Shown: positions 19,502 through 28,639, numbered from the stretch's first letter. The stretch is DNA of 64,000 nucleotides from Aestuariivita sp. (GCA_018401465.1 JAGYKE010000005.1:620001-684000); one strand, 5' to 3'. Translations and numbers: made by a program. The notes: generated from the letters alone by a model not told the origin.

Positions 19502-19841
19502 GCCGCCCATCCTTGTGTCGGTTCTTCGCGTGATGCCACAACCACTGCCATGTCGGCGCGAATACGCAAGCAAAATGTAGTTGATTGGCGGATTTCCGCG
19601 ACCCGCCCCCGGGTCACGAGACCCACGAAGGCGGCGGACGGAACGACGAGAGAGAGGCCGCTCCGCCCGCCCAAGGAAGGGGTAGGGATCGGGTTACGCG
19701 TCGCCCCGTCAGGAAGGGAACGTCGGGGGCTGACAGACACACTGACCTGTGGCGCGCCCCGCGCCAAGCGGCACCGCCGGACTTGGCCATTCTGGGCCAA
19801 TTCGCGCCGATCCGCGCGGGTCATGTGCAGAAAACCGCCCA
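19502..19841. other. Non-coding stretch, no feature recognised
   Basis: 340 bases without a credible gene. The reading frames that cross it have no family pattern and run into neighbouring genes out of frame. The only feature is a short A/T-richer patch at 19568-19590 (AAGCAAAATGTAGTTGATT), which could hold the promoter of the leftward lipoprotein gene. Confidence 0.5.
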
Positions 19842-20189
19842 TCAGTCCGCGAACGCATCCGGAAAGGACGCCCGCGCGGCCTGCTCATCGATGACGAGAA
19901 GTGCGTCATAACTCAGCGGATCGAAGGGGTCTTCGGCCGGGAGCACCTCGCGCCCGAAAAGCCAGCTCAGCCGCCCGGCGTCGAGATTGCCGCGCTCGAA
20001 GGGTTCATCGCCGAACTGCGCCCAGAGGGCCGCCATGAACGCGGTGTCGGCCATCCTGTCCACCGCCTTGCGGTCGGCATAGCGTTCGCGCCGGATCAGC
20101 GGCGTGACCCCGCGCGGGTTGGCGCGGCGGATGGTGAACTGGAAATCGGTGCCTGTCAGGCGTCCGGGAAAGCCGCGATGCTTCAGCAT
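19842..20189 (-). CDS. Hypothetical protein
   Basis: 115 residues, no signal peptide or membrane segment. Starts MLKHRGFPGRLTGTDFQFTI; a compact middle part (VDRMADTAFMAALWAQFGDE) and an acidic C-terminus (LPAEDPFDPLSYDALLVIDE). I do not recognise a family. Codon use fits its neighbours and it stands in the same orientation within the pccA-pccB interval, which supports it being a real gene. Confidence 0.65.
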   Translation of the reverse strand: MLKHRGFPGRLTGTDFQFTIRRANPRGVTPLIRRERYADRKAVDRMADTAFMAALWAQFGDEPFERGNLDAGRLSWLFGREVLPAEDPFDPLSYDALLVIDEQAARASFPDAFAD

Positions 20190-20214
20190 GGGCGCACCCC
20201 GGACAGGTGCGGGG

Positions 20215-20242
20215 CCGGGACGGGCCGCGGGGCCCGTCCCGG
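20215..20242 (-). terminator. 12-bp perfect hairpin after the small lipoprotein gene
   Basis: CCGGGACGGGCC (20215-20226), loop GCGG, and the exact complement (20231-20242), starting 7 bases beyond the stop codon of the 46-residue lipoprotein gene. There is no T-run on the leftward side, so it may act as an mRNA end or stabiliser rather than a textbook terminator. Confidence 0.6.
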
Positions 20243-20249
20243 TCTTTGA

Positions 20250-20390
20250 TCACTTGAATTTGCCCAGGTGGACCGGCTCGACCGAGATGGGTTCGGGGTC
20301 GACGACCACGAACTCTTCCGTCTGCCGGGCACAGGCCGACACGGCGACCAAGAGGCCGACCATGGCAACCAGCTTGAGGGTATTCGACAT
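20250..20390 (-). CDS. 46-residue lipoprotein
   Basis: A short gene: MSNTLKLVAMVGLLVAVSAC then 26 mature residues (ARQTEEFVVVDPEPISVEPV followed by HLGKFK). The lipobox VSAC (Cys20) predicts lipidation. The ribosome site AGGAGA is 5 bases before the ATG. A perfect 12-bp hairpin follows the stop, and two palindromes lie upstream at 20423-20438 and 20459-20480. Small lipoproteins of this size with a short Val/Glu/Pro tail are common in Rhodobacterales but have no assigned function. Confidence 0.83.
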   Translation of the reverse strand: MSNTLKLVAMVGLLVAVSACARQTEEFVVVDPEPISVEPVHLGKFK

Positions 20391-20422
20391 CTGTTTCTCC
20401 TGACGTCCGTTTTACTGATTAA

Positions 20423-20438
20423 CGGGCCCATGGGCCCG
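20423..20438. promoter_or_regulatory. Perfect 16-bp palindrome in the leader of the small lipoprotein gene
   Basis: CGGGCCCATGGGCCCG, self-complementary over all 16 bases, 33 bases upstream of the ATG at 20390. It could be an operator or a GC-rich structure in the leader RNA. Confidence 0.4.
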
Positions 20439-20458
20439 CCCTGCCTCAACTTCGAGGT

Positions 20459-20480
20459 AAGGTTCACTTGGGTAAACCTT
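20459..20480. promoter_or_regulatory. 22-bp interrupted palindrome, putative operator
   Basis: AAGGTT-N10-AACCTT with further internal symmetry (an AC/GT pair two bases inside the arms), so 16 of 22 positions are dyad-symmetric. Size and shape suit a TetR-type dimer. It lies 69 bases before the 46-residue lipoprotein gene and about 125 bases past the stop of the DUF6497-type gene. Confidence 0.5.
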
Positions 20481-20604
20481 GGGCGCAAACTACAGGAAAA
20501 CGCAGAGAAAAGATATCCACAGCCCGCACCCTGCGCGGGATGTGGCGCGGAAGCCGCAACCAGAGCGCGATCTGAGCTTCGCGGCGCAAGATGTTGTGGC
20601 ATCG

Positions 20605-21006
20605 TCAGAATTCCTCCCAGATGCAGAGCCCGTCTTCCAGCCGGAAGACGTCGAAGAACTGTGTCGCATCGGGGTTCGTCTCGCCGAAAGCAAGATCGCG
20701 GTCCGACAGCGATATGACGACACGCTCGGGCGTCAGCCCCTGCGCCTCGGCATAGGGCGCCGCGATCTCGCGGCACAGATGGTCCATGTCCTGCGCCGCC
20801 GCGACCGGGGTCACCGCGCCACCCGCACGCGCGATGGCGGGCGCCCGAAACCGGAACCGCAGCCACGTCGCACCCGTTGCTTCGTCGATCAGGATTTCCC
20901 GCAGCGTGACCACCTGCCCCGACGGCACAGAATAGTCGTTCTGCGCCACAGCGGGCGCGGCGGTCAGCAGCAAGAGGGCGGTCAAGACGCAGCCCCGGCC
21001 CCGCAA
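20605..21006 (-). CDS. Secreted DUF6497-type protein
   Basis: 133 residues if translation begins at TTG 21006, where GGAGGA stands 6 bases upstream and the product begins with an ordinary signal peptide (MRGRGCVLTALLLLTAAPAVAQ). The longer frame from ATG 21078 would overlap the cupin gene by 4 bases and give an implausible 46-residue leader. The mature part has GQVVTLREILIDEATGATWL, RVVISLSDRDLAFGETNPDA and the C-terminal FDVFRLEDGLCIWEEF, which I associate with DUF6497 of Rhodobacterales. Periplasmic; function unknown. Confidence 0.75.
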   Translation of the reverse strand: MRGRGCVLTALLLLTAAPAVAQNDYSVPSGQVVTLREILIDEATGATWLRFRFRAPAIARAGGAVTPVAAAQDMDHLCREIAAPYAEAQGLTPERVVISLSDRDLAFGETNPDATQFFDVFRLEDGLCIWEEF

Positions 21007-21074
21007 GCGGGCTCCTCCTGCCGGGGCTGCGAATCGCGTGCGCGCGGCACGCGTGTCCTGTTGACGCGGCGTCA

Positions 21075-21473
21075 TCATGGGGCGGATTCGTCGCTCGTGT
21101 CAAACTCGGCCGGAGACGTGATCTCGATCAGCTCCATGTCGTCGGAATGGCGCACCTCGCGGTGCTTTATCCCCGGCGGCTGCAGCACGCAGGACCCTTC
21201 GCGCAGGACATGTTCGCCCTGCCCTTCGTATTCGAAGACGACCCAGCCCTTGGTCACATAGACCATCTGGAAATCCAGTTCATGCGAATGCCACGCGCCG
21301 GGGGACTCCATCCCCGGCACGGCGCGGATCACATGCGCGCCGAAGCGTCCCCCGGTCGCGTCCCGGATCCCCAGATCGCGGTATTCGAAGAAGGCGCGCA
21401 GGCCCATGCCCACGAAGCGGCCCGCATCGGCATGGGCGATGGTGAAGGCCTGGTTCTTCCACAATGTGGACAT
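21075..21473 (-). CDS. Cupin-domain protein
   Basis: 132-residue single-domain cupin. The two cupin motifs are visible: WHSHELDFQMVYVTKGWVVF (metal-binding His pair and Glu) and the second box with LQPPGIKHREVRHSDDMEL. No signal peptide. Such small cupins bind a metal and act as sensors, isomerases or dioxygenases; nothing here decides which. Starts 27 bases after the pccB stop in the same direction, so it may be co-transcribed with pccB. Confidence 0.85.
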   Translation of the reverse strand: MSTLWKNQAFTIAHADAGRFVGMGLRAFFEYRDLGIRDATGGRFGAHVIRAVPGMESPGAWHSHELDFQMVYVTKGWVVFEYEGQGEHVLREGSCVLQPPGIKHREVRHSDDMELIEITSPAEFDTSDESAP

Positions 21474-21500
21474 CTCGGAATTCCCCCTGGATTCAACGCC

Positions 21501-23033
21501 TCAGAGCGGAATGTTGTCGTGCTTCTTCCACGGCATCTGACCCTGCTTGTTGCGCAAGGACGCAAAGGTCCGCGCCACGCGCTTGCGGGTCGACCGGGGT
21601 TGGATCACCTCGTCGATGAACCCGCGTTCGGCCGCGACAAAGGGGTTGGCGAAGCGGTCCTCGTAATCCTTGGCGTGCTTGGCGATCTTTTCCGGGTCGC
21701 CCAGGTCGGCGCGGTGGATGATCTCGGTCGCGCCCTTGGCGCCCATCACGGCGACTTCGGATGTCGGCCAGGCATAGTTGATGTCGGCGCGCAGGTGCTT
21801 GGACGCCATCACGACGTAAGCCCCGCCATAGGCCTTGCGGGTGATCACGGTGACCTTCGGCACTGTCGCCTCGCCATAGGCGAAGAGAAGCTTCGCGCCA
21901 TGCTTGATGACGCCGTTATATTCCTGCGTCGTCCCCGGCAGGAAGCCCGGCACGTCGACCAGCGTCAGCAGTGGGATGTCAAAGCAGTCGCAGAACCGCA
22001 CGAAGCGCGCCGCCTTGCGCGCGCTGTCGATGTCGAGAACGCCCGCCAGCACCATCGGCTGGTTCGCCACCACGCCGACGCTGCGCCCTTCCAGACGGAT
22101 GAAGCCGGTGATGATGTTCTTCGCAAAATCCTCCTGGATCTCGAAGAAATCGCCCTCGTCGGCGATCTTCAGGATCAGCTCCTTCATGTCGTAGGGCTGG
22201 TTGGGGTTCTGCGGGATCAGCGTGTCAAGGCTTTCCTCGATCCGTTCGGGATCGTCGAAGAAGGGCCGCACCGGGGGCTTCTGCCGGTTGTTGAGCGGCA
22301 GGAAATCCACCAGACGCCGCACCTCGGCCAGCGCCTCGACGTCATTCTCGAAAGCCGCGTCGGCGACCGAGGATTTCTTCGTATGCGTCGACGCCCCGCC
22401 CAGTTCCTCGGCGGTCACCAACTCGTTCGTCACCGTCTTCACCACGTCGGGGCCGGTCACGAACATGTAGGACGAATCCTTCACCATGAAGATGAAGTCG
22501 GTCATGGCCGGGCTGTAGACCGCGCCACCCGCGCAGGGGCCCATGATCATGCTGATCTGCGGCACCACGCCGGATGCCATGATGTTGCGCTGGAAGACCT
22601 CGCCGTAGCCTGCGAGGGAGTCGACGCCTTCCTGAATGCGCGCGCCACCCGAATCGTTGATCCCGATCACGGGCGCGCCGTTCTGCATCGCCATGTCCAT
22701 GATCTTGCAGATCTTCGCGGCATGGGTGGCCGACACCGACCCGCCCAGAACCGTGAAATCCTGTGCGAAAACATAGACCTGACGGCCATTGATCGTGCCC
22801 CAGCCGGTGACCACGCCGTCGCCCGCCGGTTTTTGCTTTTCCATCCCGAAATCGGTGCAGCGATGGGTCACGAACATGTCGAACTCCTCGAAGCTGCCTT
22901 CGTCCAGAAGCAGTTCGATCCGTTCGCGCGCGGTCAGCTTGCCGCGTCCGTGCTGCGCGTCGATGCGCGCCTGTCCACCGCCCAGCCGCGCGCCCTTGCG
23001 GCGGTTTTCCAGCTCGGTCAGGATATCTTTCAT
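21501..23033 (-). CDS. pccB: Propionyl-CoA carboxylase beta subunit
   Basis: Carboxyltransferase chain that transfers CO2 from biotin of PccA to propionyl-CoA. 510 residues, the normal length. N-terminal [20 protein letters not shown]; acyl-CoA-binding region [20 protein letters not shown] with [12 protein letters not shown]; carboxybiotin region [20 protein letters not shown] and [14 protein letters not shown]. It is preceded by a PccR-type box (23107-23126) and divergent from an exporter gene and pccR, so propionyl-CoA-responsive control is likely. Confidence 0.97.
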   Translation of the reverse strand: MKDILTELENRRKGARLGGGQARIDAQHGRGKLTARERIELLLDEGSFEEFDMFVTHRCTDFGMEKQKPAGDGVVTGWGTINGRQVYVFAQDFTVLGGSVSATHAAKICKIMDMAMQNGAPVIGINDSGGARIQEGVDSLAGYGEVFQRNIMASGVVPQISMIMGPCAGGAVYSPAMTDFIFMVKDSSYMFVTGPDVVKTVTNELVTAEELGGASTHTKKSSVADAAFENDVEALAEVRRLVDFLPLNNRQKPPVRPFFDDPERIEESLDTLIPQNPNQPYDMKELILKIADEGDFFEIQEDFAKNIITGFIRLEGRSVGVVANQPMVLAGVLDIDSARKAARFVRFCDCFDIPLLTLVDVPGFLPGTTQEYNGVIKHGAKLLFAYGEATVPKVTVITRKAYGGAYVVMASKHLRADINYAWPTSEVAVMGAKGATEIIHRADLGDPEKIAKHAKDYEDRFANPFVAAERGFIDEVIQPRSTRKRVARTFASLRNKQGQMPWKKHDNIPL

Positions 23034-23106
23034 GGTGTCTGTCCCCGGATTGGTCTGGCTGGCTTATAGAGGGGCGCCGGACCAGACCAAAGCCGTTTTC
23101 AGCTAA

Positions 23107-23126
23107 TTTGCAAATCATCTGCAAGA
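23107..23126. promoter_or_regulatory. Putative PccR operator of pccB
   Basis: TTTGCAAA-N4-CTGCAAGA, one perfect and one degenerate half-site. As I remember it, PccR of Rhodobacter sphaeroides binds paired TTTGCAAA half-sites with a 4-base spacer in front of pccB, which this fits. It stands 73 bases before the pccB ATG. A further similar TGCAA-TA-TTGC dyad follows at 23141-23151. Confidence 0.7.
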
Positions 23127-23215
23127 CAACTTGAGAATACTGCAATATTGCTAATTAACACATGCAGCGCCCCGCCTGCATGGACAATCCCGCCCCCCGG
23201 AATACTTTTGGCACC

Positions 23216-24430
23216 ATGGCAGACACGCCCGCCCCCCGGTTCCTTGACCGCACGACGCCGCCCCATGTGGCGACCCTGATCCTGATATCGGGTCTGTCGG
23301 CGTTGGCCATGAACATCTTCCTGCCCAGCCTTCCGGCCATGGCCGCGCATTTCCAGACCGACTACAGCGTCATGCAATTGTCGGTCGCGGTCTATCTGGG
23401 CTTCAACGCCGTGCTGCAGATCCTGATCGGCCCGATCTCCGACCGGTTCGGGCGGCGGCCCGTCCTCCTCTGGGGCATGGCGCTCTTCATGGTGGCGACG
23501 CTGGGCTGCATCCTCGCGCCCAACGCGGCGGTCTTCCTCGCCTTCCGCATGGCGCAGGCGGTGGTCGCGGTGGCGCTGGTGCTCAGCCGCGCGGTGGTGC
23601 GCGACATGTATCCGCAGGACAAGGCCGCCTCGATGATCGGCTATGTGACCATGGGCATGGCGGTGGTGCCGATGATCGGCCCGGCGGTGGGCGGCGTGCT
23701 GGACGAAGTCTTCGGCTGGCAGGCGAATTTCTGGCTTCTTCTCGCGCTGGGCGCGCTGTGTTTCTGGCTGATCCGCACCGATCTGGGCGAAACCGCCCGT
23801 GTCAGCGGCAAGACGCTGGTCCAGCAATTCCGCGAATACCCTGATCTGCTGAAGTCACCGCGCTTCTGGGGCTATGCCGCCGCCTCGGCCTTCACCTCGG
23901 GGTCGTTCTTCGCCTATCTCGGCGGCGCCCCCTTCGTCGGAACGCGGGTCTTCGGGCTTGACCCCTCGACGCTGGGGCTGGTCTTCGGCGCGCCCGCGGT
24001 GGGTTACTTCGTCGGCAACTTCCTGTCGGGCCGCTTTTCGGTGCGCTTCGGCATCAACCGCATGATCCTCTGGGGCTGCATGGTGAACGCGTCGGGCCTT
24101 GCCGTGTCGCTCACCGTGTCGCTGCTGGGCTATGGCTCGGTCGTGACGTTCTTCGGCTTCATGACGATGGTGGGGCTTGGCAACGGCATGACGATCCCCA
24201 ACGCGACCTCGGGCATGCTCTCGGTTCGTCCGCGGCTCGCAGGCACCGCCTCGGGCCTTGGCGGTGCGATGATGCTGTCGGGCGGCGCGGCGCTCTCGGC
24301 GCTTGCGGGCTGGGCGCTCACCGAAGGCGGCACCGAAATCCCGCTTCTGGTCATCATGCTGATGACCTCGCTTATGGGGGTTGCGGCGATGATGGTCGTC
24401 TATGCCCGCGAACGGCAGATCTCCAGATAG
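23216..24430 (+). CDS. Bcr/CflA-type multidrug efflux MFS transporter
   Basis: About 404 residues, 12 membrane segments, of the drug:proton antiporter-1 family. Signatures: SALAMNIFLPSLPAMAAHF in helix 1, the loop motif GPISDRFGRRPVLLWG between helices 2 and 3, and RAVVRDMYPQDKAASMIGY in helices 4-5. The start is uncertain: in-frame ATGs also occur at 23162 and 23180 and none has a good ribosome site; 23216 gives the usual short N-terminus. It sits between pccB and pccR and shares the control region with pccB; whether PccR controls it is unknown. Substrate not evident. Confidence 0.88.
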   Translation: MADTPAPRFLDRTTPPHVATLILISGLSALAMNIFLPSLPAMAAHFQTDYSVMQLSVAVYLGFNAVLQILIGPISDRFGRRPVLLWGMALFMVATLGCILAPNAAVFLAFRMAQAVVAVALVLSRAVVRDMYPQDKAASMIGYVTMGMAVVPMIGPAVGGVLDEVFGWQANFWLLLALGALCFWLIRTDLGETARVSGKTLVQQFREYPDLLKSPRFWGYAAASAFTSGSFFAYLGGAPFVGTRVFGLDPSTLGLVFGAPAVGYFVGNFLSGRFSVRFGINRMILWGCMVNASGLAVSLTVSLLGYGSVVTFFGFMTMVGLGNGMTIPNATSGMLSVRPRLAGTASGLGGAMMLSGGAALSALAGWALTEGGTEIPLLVIMLMTSLMGVAAMMVVYARERQISR

Positions 24431-24477
24431 CCCTTGCCGCCGCGCCTTAGCAGGGTTAGCACCAAGCGGCCCGAAGA

Positions 24478-24485
24478 TTTGCAAA
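24478..24485. promoter_or_regulatory. TTTGCAAA half-site in front of pccR
   Basis: One perfect TTTGCAAA, the same half-site as in front of pccB, lies 10 bases before the pccR ATG; its end merges into the likely ribosome site AAAGG. This would allow PccR to repress its own translation start region, but no second half-site is visible, so chance cannot be excluded. Confidence 0.4.
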
Positions 24486-24495
24486 GGCATCCGCC

Positions 24496-25890
24496 ATGGC
24501 CGCGCGAAAACTCTATGCCGGCGCCAAGCTGCGCGAAATCCGCACCCGCATGGGCCTGACCCAGAAGGATTTCGCCGTCAAACTGGGCCTGTCGCTGCCC
24601 TATCTCAACCAGATGGAGAATAACAACCGCCCCGTCAGCACCACCGTCGTGCTGGCCTTGGCGCAGGAATTCGGGATCGACGTGACCGAGTTGTCCTCGG
24701 GCGACAGCGAACGGCTGGTGAGCGACCTGCGCGAGGCGCTGTCAGACGCGGTCTTCGCCGACGCCATGCCGCCTTTGGCCGAACTGCGGCTGGCCGCGTC
24801 GAACGCGCCCGCGCTGACGCGCGCCTTCATCGAACTGCACAAGGCCTACCGGCAGGGGCATGAACGGCTTGCCTCGCTCGACGAGGCACTGGGGCGCGAG
24901 GATGCGCGCAGCCAGTCCAGCCCCTGGGACGAGGTGCGCGACTTCTTCCATTACTGCGACAACTACATCGACGCGGTCGACCGCGCCGCCGAAAACCTCG
25001 GCGCGCAGGCCCGTGGCGATATCCGCGCGGCGGCGGAAACGCGGTTGAGCGATCTGGGTGTCAGGGTCGAGCGGCACGGATCGGGCCCGGTGCGCCGCTA
25101 TGACGCCGCGGCAAAGGTGCTGCACCTGTCGGCGCGCGCCGCGCCGGAAACCCAGACGTTCCAGATGCTGCTGCAGATTGCGCTGCTGAGCCAGGACCAG
25201 CTTCTGGAAGCCACGCTCGACCTTGCGCGCTTCCACAGCGACGAAGCCCGCGCCATCGCGAAGATCGGGTTGGCCAACTATTACGCCGGGGCCGCGATGA
25301 TGCCCTATGGGCGCTTTCTGGCGGCAGCGCAGGAGTGCAGGCATGACCTCGAAGTGCTCTGCGGGCGCTTCGGGGCGTCGATCGAACAGGTCGCGCATCG
25401 CCTGTCCACGCTGCAGCGTCCGGGCGCCAAGGGCATTCCCTTCTTCTTCGTCCGCGTCGATCAGGCGGGCACGATCACCAAACGCCACAGCGCCACGCGC
25501 CTGCAATTCGCCCGTTTCGGCGGTGCCTGCCCCTTGTGGAACGTGCACCGCGCGTTCGAGACCCCGGGCCGCTTCCTGCGCCAGCTGGCCGAAACGCCCG
25601 ATGGCGTGCGCTACATCAGCCTTGCGCGCGACGTGTCGAAGTCGGGCGGATCATGGGAAGCCCCCGTGCGCCGCTATGCCATCGCGCTGGGCTGCGAGGT
25701 GCGGCATGCCGGATCGCTCGTCTATGCCGACACGCTCGATGTGTCGAACGACGACGCATACGAACCCATCGGCATTTCCTGCCGGATTTGCGAACGCAAA
25801 TCCTGCCACCAGCGATCGGTGCCGCCGCTGGAGCGGCGGCTGTCGATCGACGTGCATGCCCGTGACGTGCTGCCTTACGAAGTGCGTTAG
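24496..25890 (+). CDS. pccR: PccR, short-chain acyl-CoA-responsive regulator (ScfR family)
   Basis: 464-residue transcription factor. N-terminal XRE-type helix-turn-helix (LREIRTRMGLTQKDFAVKLG LSLPYLNQMENN), a middle domain with the metallopeptidase-like IrrE relic of the family (about 140-330), and a C-terminal domain with the cysteine cluster CRICERKSCHQR. Length and order match PccR/RamB-like ScfR regulators that sense propionyl-CoA and activate pccB. The linkage to pccB and the TTTGCAAA boxes support this over the isocitrate-lyase or acetate regulators of the same family. Its stop overlaps that of the convergent YdcH gene by 4 bases. Confidence 0.9.
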   Translation: MAARKLYAGAKLREIRTRMGLTQKDFAVKLGLSLPYLNQMENNNRPVSTTVVLALAQEFGIDVTELSSGDSERLVSDLREALSDAVFADAMPPLAELRLAASNAPALTRAFIELHKAYRQGHERLASLDEALGREDARSQSSPWDEVRDFFHYCDNYIDAVDRAAENLGAQARGDIRAAAETRLSDLGVRVERHGSGPVRRYDAAAKVLHLSARAAPETQTFQMLLQIALLSQDQLLEATLDLARFHSDEARAIAKIGLANYYAGAAMMPYGRFLAAAQECRHDLEVLCGRFGASIEQVAHRLSTLQRPGAKGIPFFFVRVDQAGTITKRHSATRLQFARFGGACPLWNVHRAFETPGRFLRQLAETPDGVRYISLARDVSKSGGSWEAPVRRYAIALGCEVRHAGSLVYADTLDVSNDDAYEPIGISCRICERKSCHQRSVPPLERRLSIDVHARDVLPYEVR

Positions 25891-26126
25891 GCCGCCGTCA
25901 GCATCGCATAGATCTGGTCCTTGAGAAGCGCGCGCTTCTTGCGCAGCTCGACCTCGGCCAGTTCCTCCATCGGTTCGACATTCGTCTCGGCGCGGTGCAC
26001 CTGACGGTTGATCATGTGGTATTCCTCGGCCAGCCGCGCGAAATGCGCATCCTCGGCCTTGAGCTTGTGGATCAGGTCGGCCTTGTCCGGAAATTCGGCG
26101 GCCAGTTCATGCGGCGTGTTGGTCAT
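25887..26126 (-). CDS. YdcH-family (DUF465) small protein
   Basis: 79 residues, almost entirely helical and charged: ELAAEFPDKADLIHKLKAED, then FARLAEEYHMINRQVHRAET and LAEVELRKKRALLKDQIYAM. This is the YdcH pattern, a two-helix hairpin protein of unknown function. The frame opens 18 codons upstream, but AAGGGAG lies 5 bases before the ATG at 26126. Convergent with pccR. Confidence 0.9.
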   Translation of the reverse strand: MTNTPHELAAEFPDKADLIHKLKAEDAHFARLAEEYHMINRQVHRAETNVEPMEELAEVELRKKRALLKDQIYAMLTAA

Positions 26127-26205
26127 CTGCGCTCCCTTTCGTGTACGAGTCGCACCGACCTTAGGCAGAGCGCCGGGCACGAACCTTGACCCGGATCAAA
26201 CCGGG

Positions 26206-26859
26206 CTACCGCCGCGCCCGCCGCCAGCCCGCCGCGCGGGCCTCGGTCTCGCTGCAAAACCAGCGTTCGCCCTGCCCGGTGTTGATGCGGGTGCGGTCAT
26301 AATGCTCCTGCCCCGGCATGTGATAGATACGCTCGCCCTTGGACGAGACATTGCCCTTGATGACGCAGCCGCCCGTCGGGACAGGGGCCGGGGCCGCCTG
26401 ACGCTGCGCGCGGAAGGCGGCGGGGTCCTGCACCTGCCCGCGATGCAGGCCACGCCCCTGCACTGCGGCGGTCTTGTCATCGAGATCGTAATCCATCGAA
26501 TAGCGGCGGAAGGCGAAAGCCCAGCCTTCGCTCACCATGCGGCGGCCGACATCTTCGCCGCCGACGCTGCAGCGGGCCACGACGCGGCCATGACGGTCGG
26601 TCGTGACCGGGGCGCAGACGGCCCGCGCCCCCTGATAGGCGCGCCGCGTCTGTTCGGTCGCCCAGACGCCACACTCCCACGCCCGCCCATCCAGCAGGCA
26701 GGGCTGGTTCAGCTCGGGCGCGTCGATCCCGAAAAGCCGCACCTTGGTGCCGCCAACTTCCCAGGTGTCCGCATCGATCACGCGCACGCGGCCCGACGGA
26801 TCGGCCAGCGCGGCAAGCGGCAGCAGGCACAGAACGAAGGCGGCACAAATCCTTAACAT
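26206..26859 (-). CDS. Secreted thermonuclease-family protein
   Basis: 217 residues with a signal peptide (MLRICAAFVLCLLPLAALAD). The staphylococcal-nuclease-like fold begins RVRVIDADTWEVGGTKVRLFG with IDAPELNQ; later DRHGRVVARCSV. The key acidic and arginine residues of the SNase site (Asp near residue 30, Arg and Glu-type positions) appear partly kept, so activity is plausible but not certain. The C-terminal 50 residues form a second small domain with Cys pair (GGCVIKGNVSSKGERIYHMP; GERWFCSETEARAAGW), often attached to these nucleases and resembling a metal-binding appendage. Exported DNA/RNA hydrolysis is the likely role. Confidence 0.87.
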   Translation of the reverse strand: MLRICAAFVLCLLPLAALADPSGRVRVIDADTWEVGGTKVRLFGIDAPELNQPCLLDGRAWECGVWATEQTRRAYQGARAVCAPVTTDRHGRVVARCSVGGEDVGRRMVSEGWAFAFRRYSMDYDLDDKTAAVQGRGLHRGQVQDPAAFRAQRQAAPAPVPTGGCVIKGNVSSKGERIYHMPGQEHYDRTRINTGQGERWFCSETEARAAGWRRARR

Positions 26860-26913
26860 CCGGTTAACCTGCGCGACGCGCCAAGGGCGCGCAAGCCCGC
26901 AGTCCGGGACAAG

Positions 26914-28563
26914 TTAACGCTGCGCGCGCGCCCAGTCCGGGTGCACCCATGGCGCGGCATTGTCGCGCGGCAGGGGATCGCGGCCCAGGATGTGATCGGC
27001 CATCTTTTCGCCCACAAGGATCGAGGGCGCGTTGAGATTGCCGTTGGTGATGCGGGGAAAGATGCTGCTGTCGGCCACGCGCAGGCCGTCCACCCCGATC
27101 ACCCGTCCTTCCGGATCGACCACCGCATGGCGGTCGTCCGCGCGCCCCATCCGGCAGGTGCCGCAGGGGTGATAGGCGCTTTCGGCATGGTCACGGATCG
27201 CGCCGTCAAGATCGTCGTCGCTTTGCAGATGCGCGCCGGGCTGAAGTTCGGCTTTCACGTAGGGGGCCATGGCAGCCTGCGCGAAGATCTCGCGCGTCAG
27301 TCGCAGGCAGGTGCGGAATTCGTCCCAGTCATCGGGATGCGACATGTAGTTGAAGCGGATCGCGGGTACCTCGGCCGGATCGGCAGACCGCAGCGACACG
27401 CGCCCCCGGCTTTTCGACCGCATCGGGCCGACATGGGCCTGAAATCCGTGCCCGCCCGCCGCGACCTTGCCGTCATAGCGCACGGCAAGCGGCAGGAAGT
27501 GGAACTGGATGTCCGGATAATCGACGCCGGGCTTCGACCGGATGAAACCGCAGCTCTCGAAATTGTTCGACGCGCCCAGCCCCGTCTTGGTGAACAGCCA
27601 CTGCGCCCCGATCAGAGCCTTCGACACGAGGTTCCAGTGCTTGTAGAGCGTGATCGGCTGGCGCGAGGAGAACTGGACATACATCTCCAGATGATCCTGG
27701 AGGTTGCCGCCCACGCCCGGCCGGTCGGCAACGACCGCGATACCGTGCTCGGCCAGATGCGCCGCAGGCCCTATGCCTGACAGCATCAGGATCTTGGGCG
27801 AATTGATCGAGGACGCCGCCACGATCACCTCGCGCCGCGCGCGGATCACTTGGCCGCCCGCCAGCGCCACGCCCGTGGCGCGGCCCTCTTCGATCACGAC
27901 GCGCTCGACCAGCCCGCGCACCAGATCGCAGTTCGCCCGCTTCAGTGCGGGCCGCAGATAGGCATTGGCCGCCGACCAGCGCCGCCCCTGCCAGACCGTC
28001 TGCTCGAAGGCGCCGAAGCCTTCCTGCTGCTGGCCGTTGTAATCGTCGGTGACGGGATAGCCCGCCTGCCGCCCGGCCTCGACGAAGGCGTGATAGAGCG
28101 GGTTCTTCCGTGGGCCCCGCGTGACATGTAAAGGCCCGTCCTTGCCGCGCCAGTCGGGGTCACCCCCATGGCCGCCATCGTGCCAGTGCTCCATCCGCTT
28201 GAAATAGGGCAGCACGTCGGCATAGGACCAGCCTTGCGCGCCGGTCTCGGCCCAGTGGTCGTAATCATGCGCGTGGCCGCGCACATAGACCATGCCGTTG
28301 ATGCTTGACGATCCGCCGATCACCTTGCCGCGCGGGCAGGCAAGGCGGCGTCCCCCCAGATGCGGCTCGGGCTCAGACTGATAACCCCAGTCGTAGCGCG
28401 CCATGTTCATCGGATAGGACAAAGCCGCGGGCATCTGGATGAGAGGGCCCCAGTCGGTCCCGCCATGTTCGATGACCAGCACGGATTGTCCGGCCTCGGC
28501 CAGCCTGTAGGCCATGGCGCAGCCTGCGCTGCCTGCGCCGATGATGACGTAATCTGCTTCCAT
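26914..28563 (-). CDS. betA: Choline dehydrogenase
   Basis: 549-residue GMC-family flavoenzyme that oxidises choline to betaine aldehyde (and can go on to glycine betaine) at the inner membrane. FAD-binding [20 protein letters not shown] at the N-terminus, GMC signature 1 ([20 protein letters not shown]), signature 2 ([18 protein letters not shown]), and the catalytic region with [10 protein letters not shown] and the late [20 protein letters not shown]. The frame opens 29 codons earlier; ATG 28563 starts the conserved sequence. Last gene of betI-betC-betA; no separate betB (betaine aldehyde dehydrogenase) is in the window. Confidence 0.95.
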   Translation of the reverse strand: MEADYVIIGAGSAGCAMAYRLAEAGQSVLVIEHGGTDWGPLIQMPAALSYPMNMARYDWGYQSEPEPHLGGRRLACPRGKVIGGSSSINGMVYVRGHAHDYDHWAETGAQGWSYADVLPYFKRMEHWHDGGHGGDPDWRGKDGPLHVTRGPRKNPLYHAFVEAGRQAGYPVTDDYNGQQQEGFGAFEQTVWQGRRWSAANAYLRPALKRANCDLVRGLVERVVIEEGRATGVALAGGQVIRARREVIVAASSINSPKILMLSGIGPAAHLAEHGIAVVADRPGVGGNLQDHLEMYVQFSSRQPITLYKHWNLVSKALIGAQWLFTKTGLGASNNFESCGFIRSKPGVDYPDIQFHFLPLAVRYDGKVAAGGHGFQAHVGPMRSKSRGRVSLRSADPAEVPAIRFNYMSHPDDWDEFRTCLRLTREIFAQAAMAPYVKAELQPGAHLQSDDDLDGAIRDHAESAYHPCGTCRMGRADDRHAVVDPEGRVIGVDGLRVADSSIFPRITNGNLNAPSILVGEKMADHILGRDPLPRDNAAPWVHPDWARAQR

Positions 28564-28639
28564 CACCGCGCCCTGCCCGACCCCTTCGCGCCAGCGTAGG
28601 GCGCGGGATTTGCGTATTTGTGACCAGAAAGAAGCGGCA

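Noticed and set aside
19165-19842. 225-codon minus-strand frame
   Set aside because: Out of frame with the lipoprotein gene it covers and rich in Arg/Ser/Pro without any domain; the small lipoprotein frame is better supported.
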